Below are positions 37,297 to 49,140 of a DNA stretch of 49,140 nt, one piece after another. The stretch lies in NCBI GenBank assembly GCA_022826155.1, contig JAJDVL010000010.1, positions 1 through 49,140 of the forward strand, written 5' to 3'. Under the pieces are notes generated by a model. It had not been told where the DNA came from, did no database searches, and saw only the letters and a list, made by a program, of their open reading frames with translations. How positions within the stretch are numbered: position 1 is the first letter of the stretch; the number at the start of each line of letters is the position of its first letter. This stretch comes from Prochlorococcaceae cyanobacterium jk18x22bins.40. Lineage in GTDB: Bacteria > Cyanobacteriota > Cyanobacteriia > PCC-6307 > Cyanobiaceae. The translations under genes were made by a program, and so were the position numbers.

Positions 37297-38241
37297 GTGT
37301 CCCTCCTTGATTGGTTTGCCAGCCGCAAACGGGAAGCCCCTGCCCTGCGCAGCCTTCAGGACAGTGACGGCAGTGACGGTCTCTGGAGCAAGTGCCCAAG
37401 CTGCAACGAGGTGAACTACACCAAAGACCTGGTGGCCAACGCCAGTGTTTGCCTGAACTGTGGCTACCACTTCCGCGTCGATAGTCAGCAGCGCATTCAC
37501 TTGCTGGTGGACGAGGGCAGCTTCCAGCCCCTGGATGAGCAGCTACGCCCCACCGACCCCCTCGGTTTCCGGGACAGCAAGGCCTATGTGGATCGTCTGC
37601 GCCACTACCAGAAGTCCACCGGGCTGAACGATGCCGTGGTGACGGGTCTGGCCCGCCTCCACGGCATGCCCATGGCCCTTGGGGTGATGGAATTTGCCTT
37701 CATGGGGGGAAGCATGGGGTCCGTGGTGGGGGAAAAGCTCACCCGTCTGGTGGAAACAGCCACCCAATACCGCTATCCCGTGGTGATTGTTTGCGCCTCC
37801 GGTGGGGCACGGATGCAGGAAGGGCTGTTCAGCCTGATGCAGATGGCCAAGGTGTCTGGAGCGTTGCACCGCCATCGCCAGGCCCGATGCCTCTACATCC
37901 CTCTGCTGACCCACCCCACCACCGGTGGCGTCACCGCCAGCTTTGCCATGCTGGGGGATCTGAACCTGGCGGAGCCCAAGGCCACCATTGGTTTTGCCGG
38001 GCGGCGGGTGGTGGAGGAAACCCTTCGGGAAAAGCTCCCCGCTGATTTCCAGACGGCGGAATATCTGCAAGACCATGGTTTTGTGGACTGCATCGTCGAG
38101 CGGACCCGCCACCGGAGTGTCCTGGCCGATCTGTTCCGAATCCACGGGGTGCCGCCCGCTGCCGCTGCCACTGATGCCGACCCCGCACCTGCCGACCCCG
38201 CGCCGGATCAGGACCTGGAACTCCTCGGCGCCCCCTCCTGA
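37297..38241 (+). CDS. accD: Acetyl-CoA carboxylase carboxyltransferase subunit beta
   Basis: The product has 314 residues. The N-terminal zinc ribbon is CPSC/CLNC, and the crotonase-like core has [25 protein letters not shown] and [13 protein letters not shown]. With AccA it transfers CO2 from biotin to acetyl-CoA for fatty acid synthesis. The start is GTG. The tail after [12 protein letters not shown] is a low-complexity alanine-proline extension whose last 34 bases overlap the convergent oxidoreductase gene. Confidence 0.95.
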   Translation: MSLLDWFASRKREAPALRSLQDSDGSDGLWSKCPSCNEVNYTKDLVANASVCLNCGYHFRVDSQQRIHLLVDEGSFQPLDEQLRPTDPLGFRDSKAYVDRLRHYQKSTGLNDAVVTGLARLHGMPMALGVMEFAFMGGSMGSVVGEKLTRLVETATQYRYPVVIVCASGGARMQEGLFSLMQMAKVSGALHRHRQARCLYIPLLTHPTTGGVTASFAMLGDLNLAEPKATIGFAGRRVVEETLREKLPADFQTAEYLQDHGFVDCIVERTRHRSVLADLFRIHGVPPAAAATDADPAPADPAPDQDLELLGAPS

Positions 38242-39476
38242 GACGGGGGACAGGGGCTGCCCTGCGGCTTCAGCAGGCGGGCCGGATCCACCCCCAGTTC
38301 CACGGCAACGGTGCCGTTGTGGGCAATGGCCTCCGCCAGCACCGGCGCCAGCACCGGCGCCAGGGCAAATCCCCCCCGAAAGCCCCCAAACAGCCAGAGG
38401 TTCCGGATGCCGGGACAACCACCAATCCACGGCCGGCCGTCAGGGCTGTAGCTGACGGGGCAGTGGCGCACTGTCGACTGTTGCCGCCGGGCCGCTGCCG
38501 CCAGCCCGGGAGCCAATTCCGCCAAGGCCTGGCGGAGACGGGCCTCCGCCACGGACGGTTGCCCAGGTCCCCGCAGAGACAGGCCGGTGGGGTGGCCTGG
38601 GGTGGCAGGGCGCCTGCGCTGGTGGTGAAGGCTGGTGACCTGGCCAAACACCACGCCCCCATGCCACGGCGCCAGCCCGGGATCCACAACCAGGTCCGCC
38701 TGTCCCTGGCGCTCCATCCGCTCCCGCCCCCCCAGCAGGGGCATCAGGATCACCTCGGGACAGAGCTGTGGTTGTCCCAGGGGCAGCACACTGGCCCAAC
38801 TGTAGGGGAACCACCTGTCTGCCCCTGGGAGGGGCAGCAGCCTTGCCACGGCGGCGCCCGTGGCAAGTACTACGCTGTCACATTCCACCACCACGCCGTC
38901 GGTGAGGCGGGCTCCCATGCACCGTCCATCATGCACCAGCACCTGGGCCACCGCCCCCGGTGAGCACCGCACCCCCTGGCGCCGCAACACCCTTGCCATG
39001 GCGTGGTGGTAGTGGCGGCTGTCAATGCGTCCATAGGGCAGCCCGATGGCCCCGGCACAGGTCAACCCCAGGGGTTCCAGGTCCCCTCGGCGGAAGTCGG
39101 GCCGCCCCCAGCGCTCCAGGGTGGCGTCTGGGGGGAGACTGGTCGCGAGGGCCGCCACGGCTACTTCCACGGCAGTGTTGTCATCAGCGTCGTCAGCCGC
39201 AGACCAGTGGAGCAGCAGGGTGGCTGGCCGCAGGCCCAGATCCCCGTGCCGCTCCTGCAACTGCTGCCAGCAGGCCAGTCCCCGACCTGCCAGTGTTTTT
39301 CCGCCATCCCCCACCCCCATCCACCAGGGAATGCCGCCGTAGCTGTAACGGGTGGCGGCGGGCATGGCCTGCGGGTGAGCCGCCCCTGTCAGCAGGGTTA
39401 CGTCAAGCTGGTGCCGACTGAGGGCCAGGGCCACCAAGGTGCCGCAGAGCCCACCCCCAACCACAAGGATGTCCAT
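38208..39476 (-). CDS. FAD-dependent D-amino-acid-oxidase-like oxidoreductase
   Basis: The product has 422 residues. It opens with [19 protein letters not shown], the FAD-binding GxGxxG-type loop, and has [14 protein letters not shown] and late [19 protein letters not shown] near the FAD site. This is the DAO family (glycine oxidase, ThiO and relatives). The substrate is unclear. It is convergent with accD, with 34 bases of overlap. Confidence 0.8.
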   Translation of the reverse strand: MDILVVGGGLCGTLVALALSRHQLDVTLLTGAAHPQAMPAATRYSYGGIPWWMGVGDGGKTLAGRGLACWQQLQERHGDLGLRPATLLLHWSAADDADDNTAVEVAVAALATSLPPDATLERWGRPDFRRGDLEPLGLTCAGAIGLPYGRIDSRHYHHAMARVLRRQGVRCSPGAVAQVLVHDGRCMGARLTDGVVVECDSVVLATGAAVARLLPLPGADRWFPYSWASVLPLGQPQLCPEVILMPLLGGRERMERQGQADLVVDPGLAPWHGGVVFGQVTSLHHQRRRPATPGHPTGLSLRGPGQPSVAEARLRQALAELAPGLAAAARRQQSTVRHCPVSYSPDGRPWIGGCPGIRNLWLFGGFRGGFALAPVLAPVLAEAIAHNGTVAVELGVDPARLLKPQGSPCPPSQEGAPRSSRS

Positions 39477-39672
39477 GGACCCATTGTGGCAAGGTTGGGC
39501 TCCCTTAAGCGGTGCCCTGCGCTGCGGTGAAGCCCAGGCGCTCATCTGACCCTCTGCCCGGCGCCTTGGGAAACCCATGGGCTCTGCAGTGACGCTGTTG
39601 CCACTGCTGGCCTCCTGACGTCGGGCCATGGGGGCTCTGTTATGTATGCTGTCCATACGCCGTAGCCAGTCC

Positions 39673-39897
39673 ATGCCGACCCTTCCACCAGGTCTTAGCG
39701 AGTGGGCAACTCCTGGATTGGTGCTAGGCCTGTTCGGTTTGATCTGGGGCGAGGTAAAGGCCAGTGAAGGCAGGCTCCGGGCTGACTTGAAAGCGAGTGA
39801 GGCCAGGCAAGAGAAACGCAATGACGAACTCCGGGCCGAGATCAAGGAGTTGAGAGACCTCATTGTGAAAAATCTCTCGACTGCCAAGCAGCCTTGA
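39673..39897 (+). CDS. Small coiled-coil protein, relative of the 5574-5819 gene
   Basis: The product has 74 residues from ATG 39673. It has the same plan as the gene at 5574-5819: LPPGLSEWATPG, a hydrophobic stretch LVLGLFGLIWG, then a charged helix (RLRADLKASEARQEKRN and ELRAEIKELRDLIV). In both copies RADLK follows the hydrophobic stretch. A longer start at 39628 exists. It is followed 8 bases later by the decayed methyltransferase. Function unknown. Confidence 0.6.
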   Translation: MPTLPPGLSEWATPGLVLGLFGLIWGEVKASEGRLRADLKASEARQEKRNDELRAEIKELRDLIVKNLSTAKQP

Positions 39898-39905
39898 AGG
39901 AGGCC

Positions 39906-40199
39906 ATGGCCACTGCAAACTTTGCCAGCGTCACCATCTGGGCCGGTGACAACCTGCCCGTCATGCGGGGCATGAACTCTGCCTGTGTGGACCTGATCTA
40001 CCTGGACCTGCCCTTCAACTCCAACCGGAACTACGAGGCCCCCAGTGGACGTGTGCGAGCACGGTGAACTGGCAGACCATAACCCTGCCGCTTGAAACCC
40101 ACGGGCTCCATCTACCTGCACTGTGACCCCACGGCATCCCACGACCTCAAGCTCTTGATGGACGGGATCTTTGGCACTGGCAATTTTCGCAGCGAGCTT
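39906..40199 (+). pseudogene. Decayed DNA methyltransferase
   Basis: Three pieces of one methyltransferase survive. Piece 1 (from ATG 39906) reads GDNLPVMRGMNS and DLIYLDLPFNSNRNYEAP, where the catalytic DPPF has become DLPF. Piece 2, at 40045-40092 in another frame, reads VDVCEHGELADHNPAA. Piece 3, from 40092 in the first frame, reads KPTGSIYLHCDPTASHDL. Stops and deletions separate the pieces and the C-terminal half is gone. AGGAGG just upstream of the ATG is a good ribosome-binding site, a relic of when the gene worked. Confidence 0.8.
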
Positions 40200-40284
40200 A
40201 CAACGACGGTCGCGGTCCGTACCGGCGCGGCGACATGGCAAGTCCCACTGATCCCCAAGCTGCTTCCCCCATCCCTTTTGTTAA

Positions 40285-44162
<3,878 letters not shown>

Positions 44163-44217
44163 GGGACACCTGCCTCCTCCGACAGTGTATCGGTATCGAG
44201 ACGGGGGCTGCCCATGG

Positions 44218-44850
44218 TCAATGTGCGGCGGCAGCTACGGATTTCAGAAACGTGCGGACTGGCTCCAATACCTCGTGGTCCAGGGGCCAATACCCTTTCT
44301 TAGCGGCAATGCCGACGGAAACATGCGGTTCTGATTGCGTTGCGATAAACACCCGCGCCCAGGCCTTATCCAGCCTTTCTGCGGCCCAGCCCTGACGTGA
44401 TTCTTCCACACATTTGAAGAAAGTCTTAATACAGTTGTGTTCAGGCGCATCAGCAAATGTCTCGCATAGCACAGTCTCCAACATACCTTCTCTGCCTTGT
44501 CCCGGTAAAATCATAATCCCTACATCAGGTTGTGTTCCTGAACATTGTTCTGGCTCATCGGGAACCGTTAAATCAATGTGTCTCAAGCTTGCCTGAACGC
44601 TCTGGAACGCTGCAGCCGCGTCTTTCTCAGCATCCCGGATGATGCCGATCCTCTTCACGCTCCGAAAACCTGATTGTCCACAAAGTCCAACCAGAAACCC
44701 GCGGAGTTCTTCCACACCACCAAAGTTCATGATCTGGAGCTGTTGGGATAGTGAAAGGTGGTTGCACAGGGCCTCAAAGAAATTGCGGGAATCTTTGCCT
44801 TCCACAAGAAGCAATGACTCTTTGGTGATGGGCTGTGGTTGAGGTTCCAT
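44218..44850 (-). CDS. DUF3226 (TOPRIM-like) protein paired with an ATPase
   Basis: The product has 210 residues. A TOPRIM-like core is seen: a glutamate in LLVEGKDSRNFFEAL (E17) and a later acidic strand IGIIRDAEKDAA (D73, D77). This matches DUF3226, whose members sit next to AAA ATPases. It starts 3 bases after the ATPase gene, so the two are one transcript. The pairing resembles OLD and PARIS-type defence modules, where the ATPase senses and the TOPRIM partner acts as nuclease; that function here is inferred. Confidence 0.75.
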   Translation of the reverse strand: MEPQPQPITKESLLLVEGKDSRNFFEALCNHLSLSQQLQIMNFGGVEELRGFLVGLCGQSGFRSVKRIGIIRDAEKDAAAAFQSVQASLRHIDLTVPDEPEQCSGTQPDVGIMILPGQGREGMLETVLCETFADAPEHNCIKTFFKCVEESRQGWAAERLDKAWARVFIATQSEPHVSVGIAAKKGYWPLDHEVLEPVRTFLKSVAAAAH

Positions 44851-44853
44851 GGA

Positions 44854-45978
44854 TCAACGAACCTCAAATCCATGGCGAACGGCAGCCGCGATCCCCTCCT
44901 CCTCCAAGGTGACGCAATGGCTCTTCCCCTCTTTGTCTTGCTCAATGCGGTGGACCATCAACTTGTTGCCAAGTGCTTGATGGGCCGCCGCCATGCACTC
45001 GAAGCTGTGGGTCGTTGCAAAAATCTGGACCTGGGCGCGTTTTGCTGCATCAGCGATGGCGCTCCACACCTTCTGCAAAACGGAATAATGGATACCGTTT
45101 TCAACCTCATCCACCATGACAACGCCACCGGCGGCGGTGGATATGGCCAGAAGAATTCTGGCAATGCGGGTCATCCCTTCTCCCATCATGGACAGGGGCA
45201 CCAACTCGGAAAGACCAATGTCACCCCAGATCATTGGGTAGCCGGCTACAGAGTTCTCCTCTAAAGCCTGTAATCGAGGCTCCATAATTTTTAATGCATC
45301 AACCAAAAGGTCTCCCTTTTTGCGTCTTCGTAAGTCTCCCAAACGGGTGGCATCCTCAATGGAATTTCCACCGCGGGAAGAAACAAATATGGCCAGAAAG
45401 GGATTTTCATTGGAAGGGGTAGCCATCTGTATCCCATTGTTAGCAACATGAAGACGCCCCTCAGATCTGATTTCTCCTGACCTATGAGACCTATAAACAT
45501 AGTCCAGGCGTAAATCATTGAATTCTATATTTTCCCTATTTGCTACAAGCGTACTTGAGGGAATCTGGATAGGATCCCGTTGATCCACCGCAGATGTATC
45601 AGCCTGGCGATTCTTAAGTGATAGGGCAACAGTGTTTTGGCGTTCAACCGTGACTTTCAATTCTATATCATCAAGTAAATCATGCTGGCCACTGATCTTA
45701 ATGGTCTGACTTGAGTCAAACTGATGGAATAATGGCTTCAAGATTGTCTCTCGTATGGCTGTAGGTGTGACCAGCTCATTAAGCCCACGAAATCCGCGAA
45801 ATGCGTTGATTCTCAAAACCAGCTCTGGATTGGCCGTGCCGCACAACAGAAACAGGGCTTCAAGGAGAGTCGTCTTACCAGAATTATTGCGTCCCCCCAC
45901 CAGGTTAATCTGACCTAGTTGTTCCATCTTTAGATGGTCAAAAAGACGAAAATTACAGATTTCCAGATTTTGCAACAT
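44854..45978 (-). CDS. AAA ATPase (ABC/SMC-like), partner of DUF3226
   Basis: The product has 374 residues from ATG 45978. Walker A is GRNNSGKT at 29-36, a signature-like SMMGEG lies at 263-268, Walker B is VVMVDEVENG at 286-295, and the H-loop histidine is H324 in ATTHSFE. The middle part is AT-rich and variable. The family is the ABC-type AAA ATPases (AAA_15/AAA_21) used in OLD-like systems. The longer frame to 46149 has no family similarity. The product is likely to work with the DUF3226 protein. Confidence 0.82.
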   Translation of the reverse strand: MLQNLEICNFRLFDHLKMEQLGQINLVGGRNNSGKTTLLEALFLLCGTANPELVLRINAFRGFRGLNELVTPTAIRETILKPLFHQFDSSQTIKISGQHDLLDDIELKVTVERQNTVALSLKNRQADTSAVDQRDPIQIPSSTLVANRENIEFNDLRLDYVYRSHRSGEIRSEGRLHVANNGIQMATPSNENPFLAIFVSSRGGNSIEDATRLGDLRRRKKGDLLVDALKIMEPRLQALEENSVAGYPMIWGDIGLSELVPLSMMGEGMTRIARILLAISTAAGGVVMVDEVENGIHYSVLQKVWSAIADAAKRAQVQIFATTHSFECMAAAHQALGNKLMVHRIEQDKEGKSHCVTLEEEGIAAAVRHGFEVR

Positions 45979-46344
45979 GGTCACTTCCCCGCTGCACTGC
46001 AGTGTGCCCATTCGGGGCCAGGTTGCAGAAGCAAGGCGGGCTCCGAAGCCCAAGCAGTTGCCCCATTCATGCTGGCTTTCCAAGCAGGCCCTGCCACCTT
46101 GCCAAGGGTGAGTGCCAGGTTTGCAGCCCGAGGAAGTGGGAGGCAGCAACCACCCTGCTGATTCGCCTTATGCACAGCGGCAACACCAGTGGCCATGGGA
46201 TTTGGGAATGCAACTCTCTCAATCCTAGCAGAGGACCAGTCAAGGCATGGACACCCAGGACCCCGGACAAGGCTACAAGGCTATTCCGGGTTCCACCCAC
46301 GTCTTCGGTGACAATCCCCATGGGTTAGCGCCGGACGCACCCTC
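45979..46344. other. Gap between the two ATPase modules
   Basis: About 366 bases with no recognisable gene. Short open frames exist but carry no motif or codon signal I trust. A palindrome CACTGCAGTG lies near 45996-46005, about 18 bases upstream of the AAA gene, and could be a regulator site. The gap probably holds the promoter of the AAA/DUF3226 pair. Confidence 0.4.
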
Positions 46345-46962
46345 TCATCTGACAGCCTCAGTGAGTGCCTGCCAAAACGCTTGGAAGCTGGGGGAGCAGT
46401 TATCTTCTGGCTCCATGTGCTTGCCCATGGTGGTGGCTGTCTCCACTTTGGGCAAGCCTTGCCTGCAGTGGCCAAATTCCTTCAAGACACGCTCAAACGC
46501 CTCCCAAGTGCCACCTTGGATGGCATCTGGATTTCTGTAACGGGAGCGCCTGGGAACTGTAGGCGATGCCCTTGGAAAAGCCCTGCATACTGCTTGCCAA
46601 TCCCCAAAATACCATGCTTCCAGCTCTTCAATGGCAATCCGCGTCACCACTTGCCACTGGGGACCACCAGCAGCCCGCCTTGACTGAAGTCCTGCCTGGG
46701 CACAGGCTTTCTCAAGTTTGCATTTGAGTTGATGGCATTGATCTTGATCCATGTCCACAACCACCACAATGCGATGATCTTGCGGCAACCATGAAGCATA
46801 CCCCTTAAGCCGATCCTTAAGCTTGCGGAGCAGCGCTGGCTTTCCTTGGTGTGGATGAATGCGAAAGGTACAACCCTCCGGCAGGCATCGGCTGAGTAAG
46901 GGATTAAGAAATGCCTCCATGGACGGTTCTTCAACAAGAAATTCAATGTGGGAAGCGCCCAT
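46345..46962 (-). CDS. DUF4276 (TOPRIM-like) protein paired with an ATPase
   Basis: The product has 205 residues. The start IEFLVEEPSMEAFL carries the glutamate pair (E11, E12), and VVVVDMDQDQC has acidic positions 70, 72 and 74, a TOPRIM-like layout. These features match DUF4276. It starts 1 base after the AAA_21 gene on the same strand, so the two are co-translated. Such pairs occur in defence islands; activity is unproven. Confidence 0.75.
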   Translation of the reverse strand: MGASHIEFLVEEPSMEAFLNPLLSRCLPEGCTFRIHPHQGKPALLRKLKDRLKGYASWLPQDHRIVVVVDMDQDQCHQLKCKLEKACAQAGLQSRRAAGGPQWQVVTRIAIEELEAWYFGDWQAVCRAFPRASPTVPRRSRYRNPDAIQGGTWEAFERVLKEFGHCRQGLPKVETATTMGKHMEPEDNCSPSFQAFWQALTEAVR

Positions 46963-46963
46963 G

Positions 46964-48202
46964 TCAGTGTTTGCCCCCGTCTTTGATGGGCATTCCTTCT
47001 CTGGTTAATGGATCTCCCACGCCAAAATACCCTTCCATCCAAAGGTCACCCAGTTGAGCGCCAGCATCCATGAACGCCTGAACCTGGCTATCCTGATCCA
47101 GGGCGCGACATTTGGTGTAGCCGGACTCATCACGCCACAACACCCGCACTTCACGGGGGCGTAGCGCATTGAGGAAGAAAGGCGAATGGGTGGTCACGAG
47201 GATCTGTGTTGCTTCAGTTGCTTGCCGACACTCCTCCGCCAGCCCATGGAGCAAACGGGGATGGAGGAAGTTCTCCGGCTCCTCAATGCCGATAAACGGA
47301 GGTGGAACCGGATCATTCAGCAGCACCAGATAGGCCAACATCTTGAGGGTGCCGTCCGAGGCAAAGCGGGCCATGACCGGTTTGGAGAAGGGGGCATCCT
47401 TGATTTGCAGCAGTAGCCTTCCGTCCGGCATGGGGTCCGCTGTGACGTTTTCAATCCTGGGCACCCGCTCCCGGAGTCTTTGAAAAATAAATTCCAAGCG
47501 CTCAGGATGTTCTTCGGAAAGATACTGGATCACGTTGGCAAGATTATCTCCCGTCTTGCTCAGTTGCTCCTGTGGTCCCGCCTCCGGTTGCCCCCTGGCA
47601 TCCTCTGCCGAGAGGTAGGACACATGCCATCCCATGATGAAATTGCGCAGCGCCACAATGCGGGGGTTTTCCGCCAACTGACCCAGGGTATTGACCGCAA
47701 GGGCATCCGGTGCGCTTAAGGGAACATCAATGCGAATGTCCTGGTCAGCGGGCAATTCGCCCGAGATCACCTTGCCGATTCCTTTGGAGTAGTCGAGAAA
47801 CTTAAAAGGTCCTCCCTGTCTACCCCGCCTCCACCGGAGTGACTCGGACACAACAATAGGCCTGTTTCTGATCTCATCGACTTCAAGATGATAGGTAATC
47901 AGGGGGTTACCCGGTTGTTCCCGGTAGGTGATTTCAATCAGAATGGGACCATCTGCTTCACGGGATTTCAACTCCCGTGCCCTGCCGCGTTTTTCCCAAG
48001 CTCGGCGCAAGCCGCTCTCAAAGCACTCTGCCAGAAACGCAAAGACGTCAAATACCGTGGACTTCCCACTGCCATTGGGACCCAGCAGCACTGTTAGCGG
48101 CGTCAAATCCTTGAACTGAATATCCCGCAGGGCGCGAAAGTTCTGCACCTTGAGATGCTCAATTCGTGGTGGTGCTGTGGTCCGCCTTGCCATCTGACTC
48201 AT
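46964..48202 (-). CDS. AAA_21 ATPase (SMC-like), partner of DUF4276
   Basis: The product has 412 residues. Walker A is GPNGSGKST at 41-49, a signature-like ASDGTLK lies at 281-287, Walker B is [13 protein letters not shown] at 303-315, and the H-loop is TTHSPFF around 339. Between them is a helical arm region. It belongs to the AAA_21 group of ABC-type ATPases. The chosen ATG 48202 has an alternative ATG 9 bases later. The adjacent DUF4276 gene and the hsdR island suggest defence. Confidence 0.85.
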   Translation of the reverse strand: MSQMARRTTAPPRIEHLKVQNFRALRDIQFKDLTPLTVLLGPNGSGKSTVFDVFAFLAECFESGLRRAWEKRGRARELKSREADGPILIEITYREQPGNPLITYHLEVDEIRNRPIVVSESLRWRRGRQGGPFKFLDYSKGIGKVISGELPADQDIRIDVPLSAPDALAVNTLGQLAENPRIVALRNFIMGWHVSYLSAEDARGQPEAGPQEQLSKTGDNLANVIQYLSEEHPERLEFIFQRLRERVPRIENVTADPMPDGRLLLQIKDAPFSKPVMARFASDGTLKMLAYLVLLNDPVPPPFIGIEEPENFLHPRLLHGLAEECRQATEATQILVTTHSPFFLNALRPREVRVLWRDESGYTKCRALDQDSQVQAFMDAGAQLGDLWMEGYFGVGDPLTREGMPIKDGGKH

Positions 48203-48517
48203 CTACCCACCCCCATCGCTTGGGCAATACAGGTTGCCTGCATCACTGGGTATGGGAACGGCAGCCCATCCCTTGGTTCCATGTGGGGGCAGCGGCGCCA
48301 GGGGGCATCGTGAATCAGAGAGAGTTGGCAACTCAGCAGAGAATAGCAGAGGAGGGACATGGAACAAGGGGCCATAAAGGCTGTGTTGGTCCATCAGGAC
48401 GGGGGATCCGGTCTGCGCGGCCAGGACCATCCCGAGCGTGTGCCCTTGCTCAGCGGGCGGAGGCGGTCTATCAAAGCGGGGCTCCACCCTTTGCACCGTA
48501 GCTTTCAACGAGGGCAG
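48203..48517. other. Gap between the Fic gene and the AAA_21 gene
   Basis: About 315 bases without a recognisable gene on either strand. Short open frames present are not supported by motifs or ribosome-binding sites. The gap may hold the promoter for the downstream AAA_21/DUF4276 pair. Confidence 0.4.
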
Positions 48518-49140
48518 TTACTCACCGGAAGGCGTCAACAGGTTCATGGTGAGGCGGACCATCAAGTCCTTGTTGGTGGGCATACTCTCGGCGATCAACA
48601 GGGTGAGCGCCGTCAATGCACGGGGATCGAGCCGGTGCGGGATGTTCTCCTGGGTGAGGTAGAGCAGGAACAGGAGTGCCCCGATGCGCTTGTTGCCGTC
48701 GCTGAAGGGGTGATCCTTGACGAGGAAATACAGCAGGTGCGCCGCCTTTGCCTCACGGCTGCGGTACACCGGCTCGCCGAACATGGTTTGCTCAATGTTG
48801 CCGAGAATCGCGGCCAGCCCATCGCCCCGCGGATTGCCAAACAGCGCCGTAGCCTCGCCTCTGGCGGCAAGGTCACGTTTCAGGGTGGCGATTGCGTCGA
48901 GGGCCTGATTGAGGTCAATGGCACTGGTGGACGGTTGAGCGTCAGGGGGTGTCTCCAGTCGATCCTCGTCGTATTGCAGCAGCAGGCGCCAAGTGTCGTC
49001 GTAGCCGGAGATCAACTCAAGGATCGCCTTTCCGGTGTCGTCCACCAGCGCTTGGCTGTGCAGCGTCCGGGCCAGAAGATCAAGCGTCTGGCGCGCCTCG
49101 TCCAAACCGCGTTCAGCCAGCCGCCGCTCGTTCAGTGTGT
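48518..49140 (-). CDS. Fic-domain protein, C-terminal part (RhuM/Fic type)
   Basis: The frame is open to the window edge, so the start is outside. The visible 206 residues end with a Fic core: HPFSDGNKRIGALLFL holds the HxFxDGNK motif, with GEPVYRSREAKAAHLLYFLV before it. The helical part upstream (ALVDDTGKAILELISGYD) resembles the middle of RhuM/Fic fusion proteins. Fic domains modify proteins with AMP or phosphate groups; the K in DGNK suggests a Doc-like enzyme. A toxin or effector role is inferred. Confidence 0.75.
   Translation of the reverse strand, partial: TLNERRLAERGLDEARQTLDLLARTLHSQALVDDTGKAILELISGYDDTWRLLLQYDEDRLETPPDAQPSTSAIDLNQALDAIATLKRDLAARGEATALFGNPRGDGLAAILGNIEQTMFGEPVYRSREAKAAHLLYFLVKDHPFSDGNKRIGALLFLLYLTQENIPHRLDPRALTALTLLIAESMPTNKDLMVRLTMNLLTPSGE

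Noticed and set aside
35509..37500. 663-residue minus-strand frame across prk, pilD and the accD start
   Set aside because: It runs antisense through three confirmed genes and has low-complexity, basic composition.
46067..46321. 84-residue minus-strand frame between the two ATPase modules
   Set aside because: No motif, no ribosome-binding site and no family; likely non-coding.

Overview
The window is a gene-dense, GC-rich stretch of a cyanobacterial chromosome. Cytochrome b6 and subunit IV (petB-petD), photosystem I PsaE, phosphoribulokinase, CtpA, the ClpP3/ClpR-type protease pair and the min and ftsZ clusters place it in oxygenic cyanobacteria. The gene content and order (miaB-ddl-ftsQ-ftsZ-panB; minCDE near ctpA-petB-petD; proB-lpxD-leuB-prk-accD) resemble the marine Synechococcus/Prochlorococcus lineage. 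The surface-display genes and the defence cluster would suit a host-associated member such as a sponge symbiont; that is inference, not something the sequence proves.

Layout. 1-6.7 kb is accessory: the tail of a probable outer-membrane barrel, an operon of a short YadA-anchor protein, a Slam-type (DUF560) outer-membrane protein and a DUF1036 protein, a 106-bp palindromic MITE-like element, a DNA methyltransferase, and two envelope polysaccharide genes (a GT4 glycosyltransferase and an initiating sugar-phosphate transferase) around a small coiled-coil protein. 6.7-39.5 kb is conserved core: cobD, ilvC, a TerB-like gene, clpP3-clpR, a PIN/TRAM protein, hemW, panB, the SRP RNA, ftsZ, ftsQ, ddl, miaB, a dgcA-dgcN-like pair, tRNA-His, minE-minD-minC, ctpA, petB-petD, an invertase back to back with a sucrose phosphatase, mutM, psaE, then proB-lpxD-leuB-prk-pilD-accD and a FAD oxidoreductase.

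39.6-49.1 kb is again accessory. A second small coiled-coil protein and the wreck of a DNA methyltransferase precede fabG. After fabG comes a minus-strand defence-type island: a type I restriction subunit HsdR without HsdM or HsdS, an AAA ATPase plus DUF3226 (TOPRIM-like) pair, an AAA_21 ATPase plus DUF4276 (TOPRIM-like) pair, and a Fic-domain protein cut by the window edge. The two adjacent ATPase/TOPRIM-like pairs are the best candidates for little-described defence systems. Most ATG choices made here are shorter than the longest open frame, based on family N-termini, signal peptides or Shine-Dalgarno sites; all function calls are by eye, without database searches.
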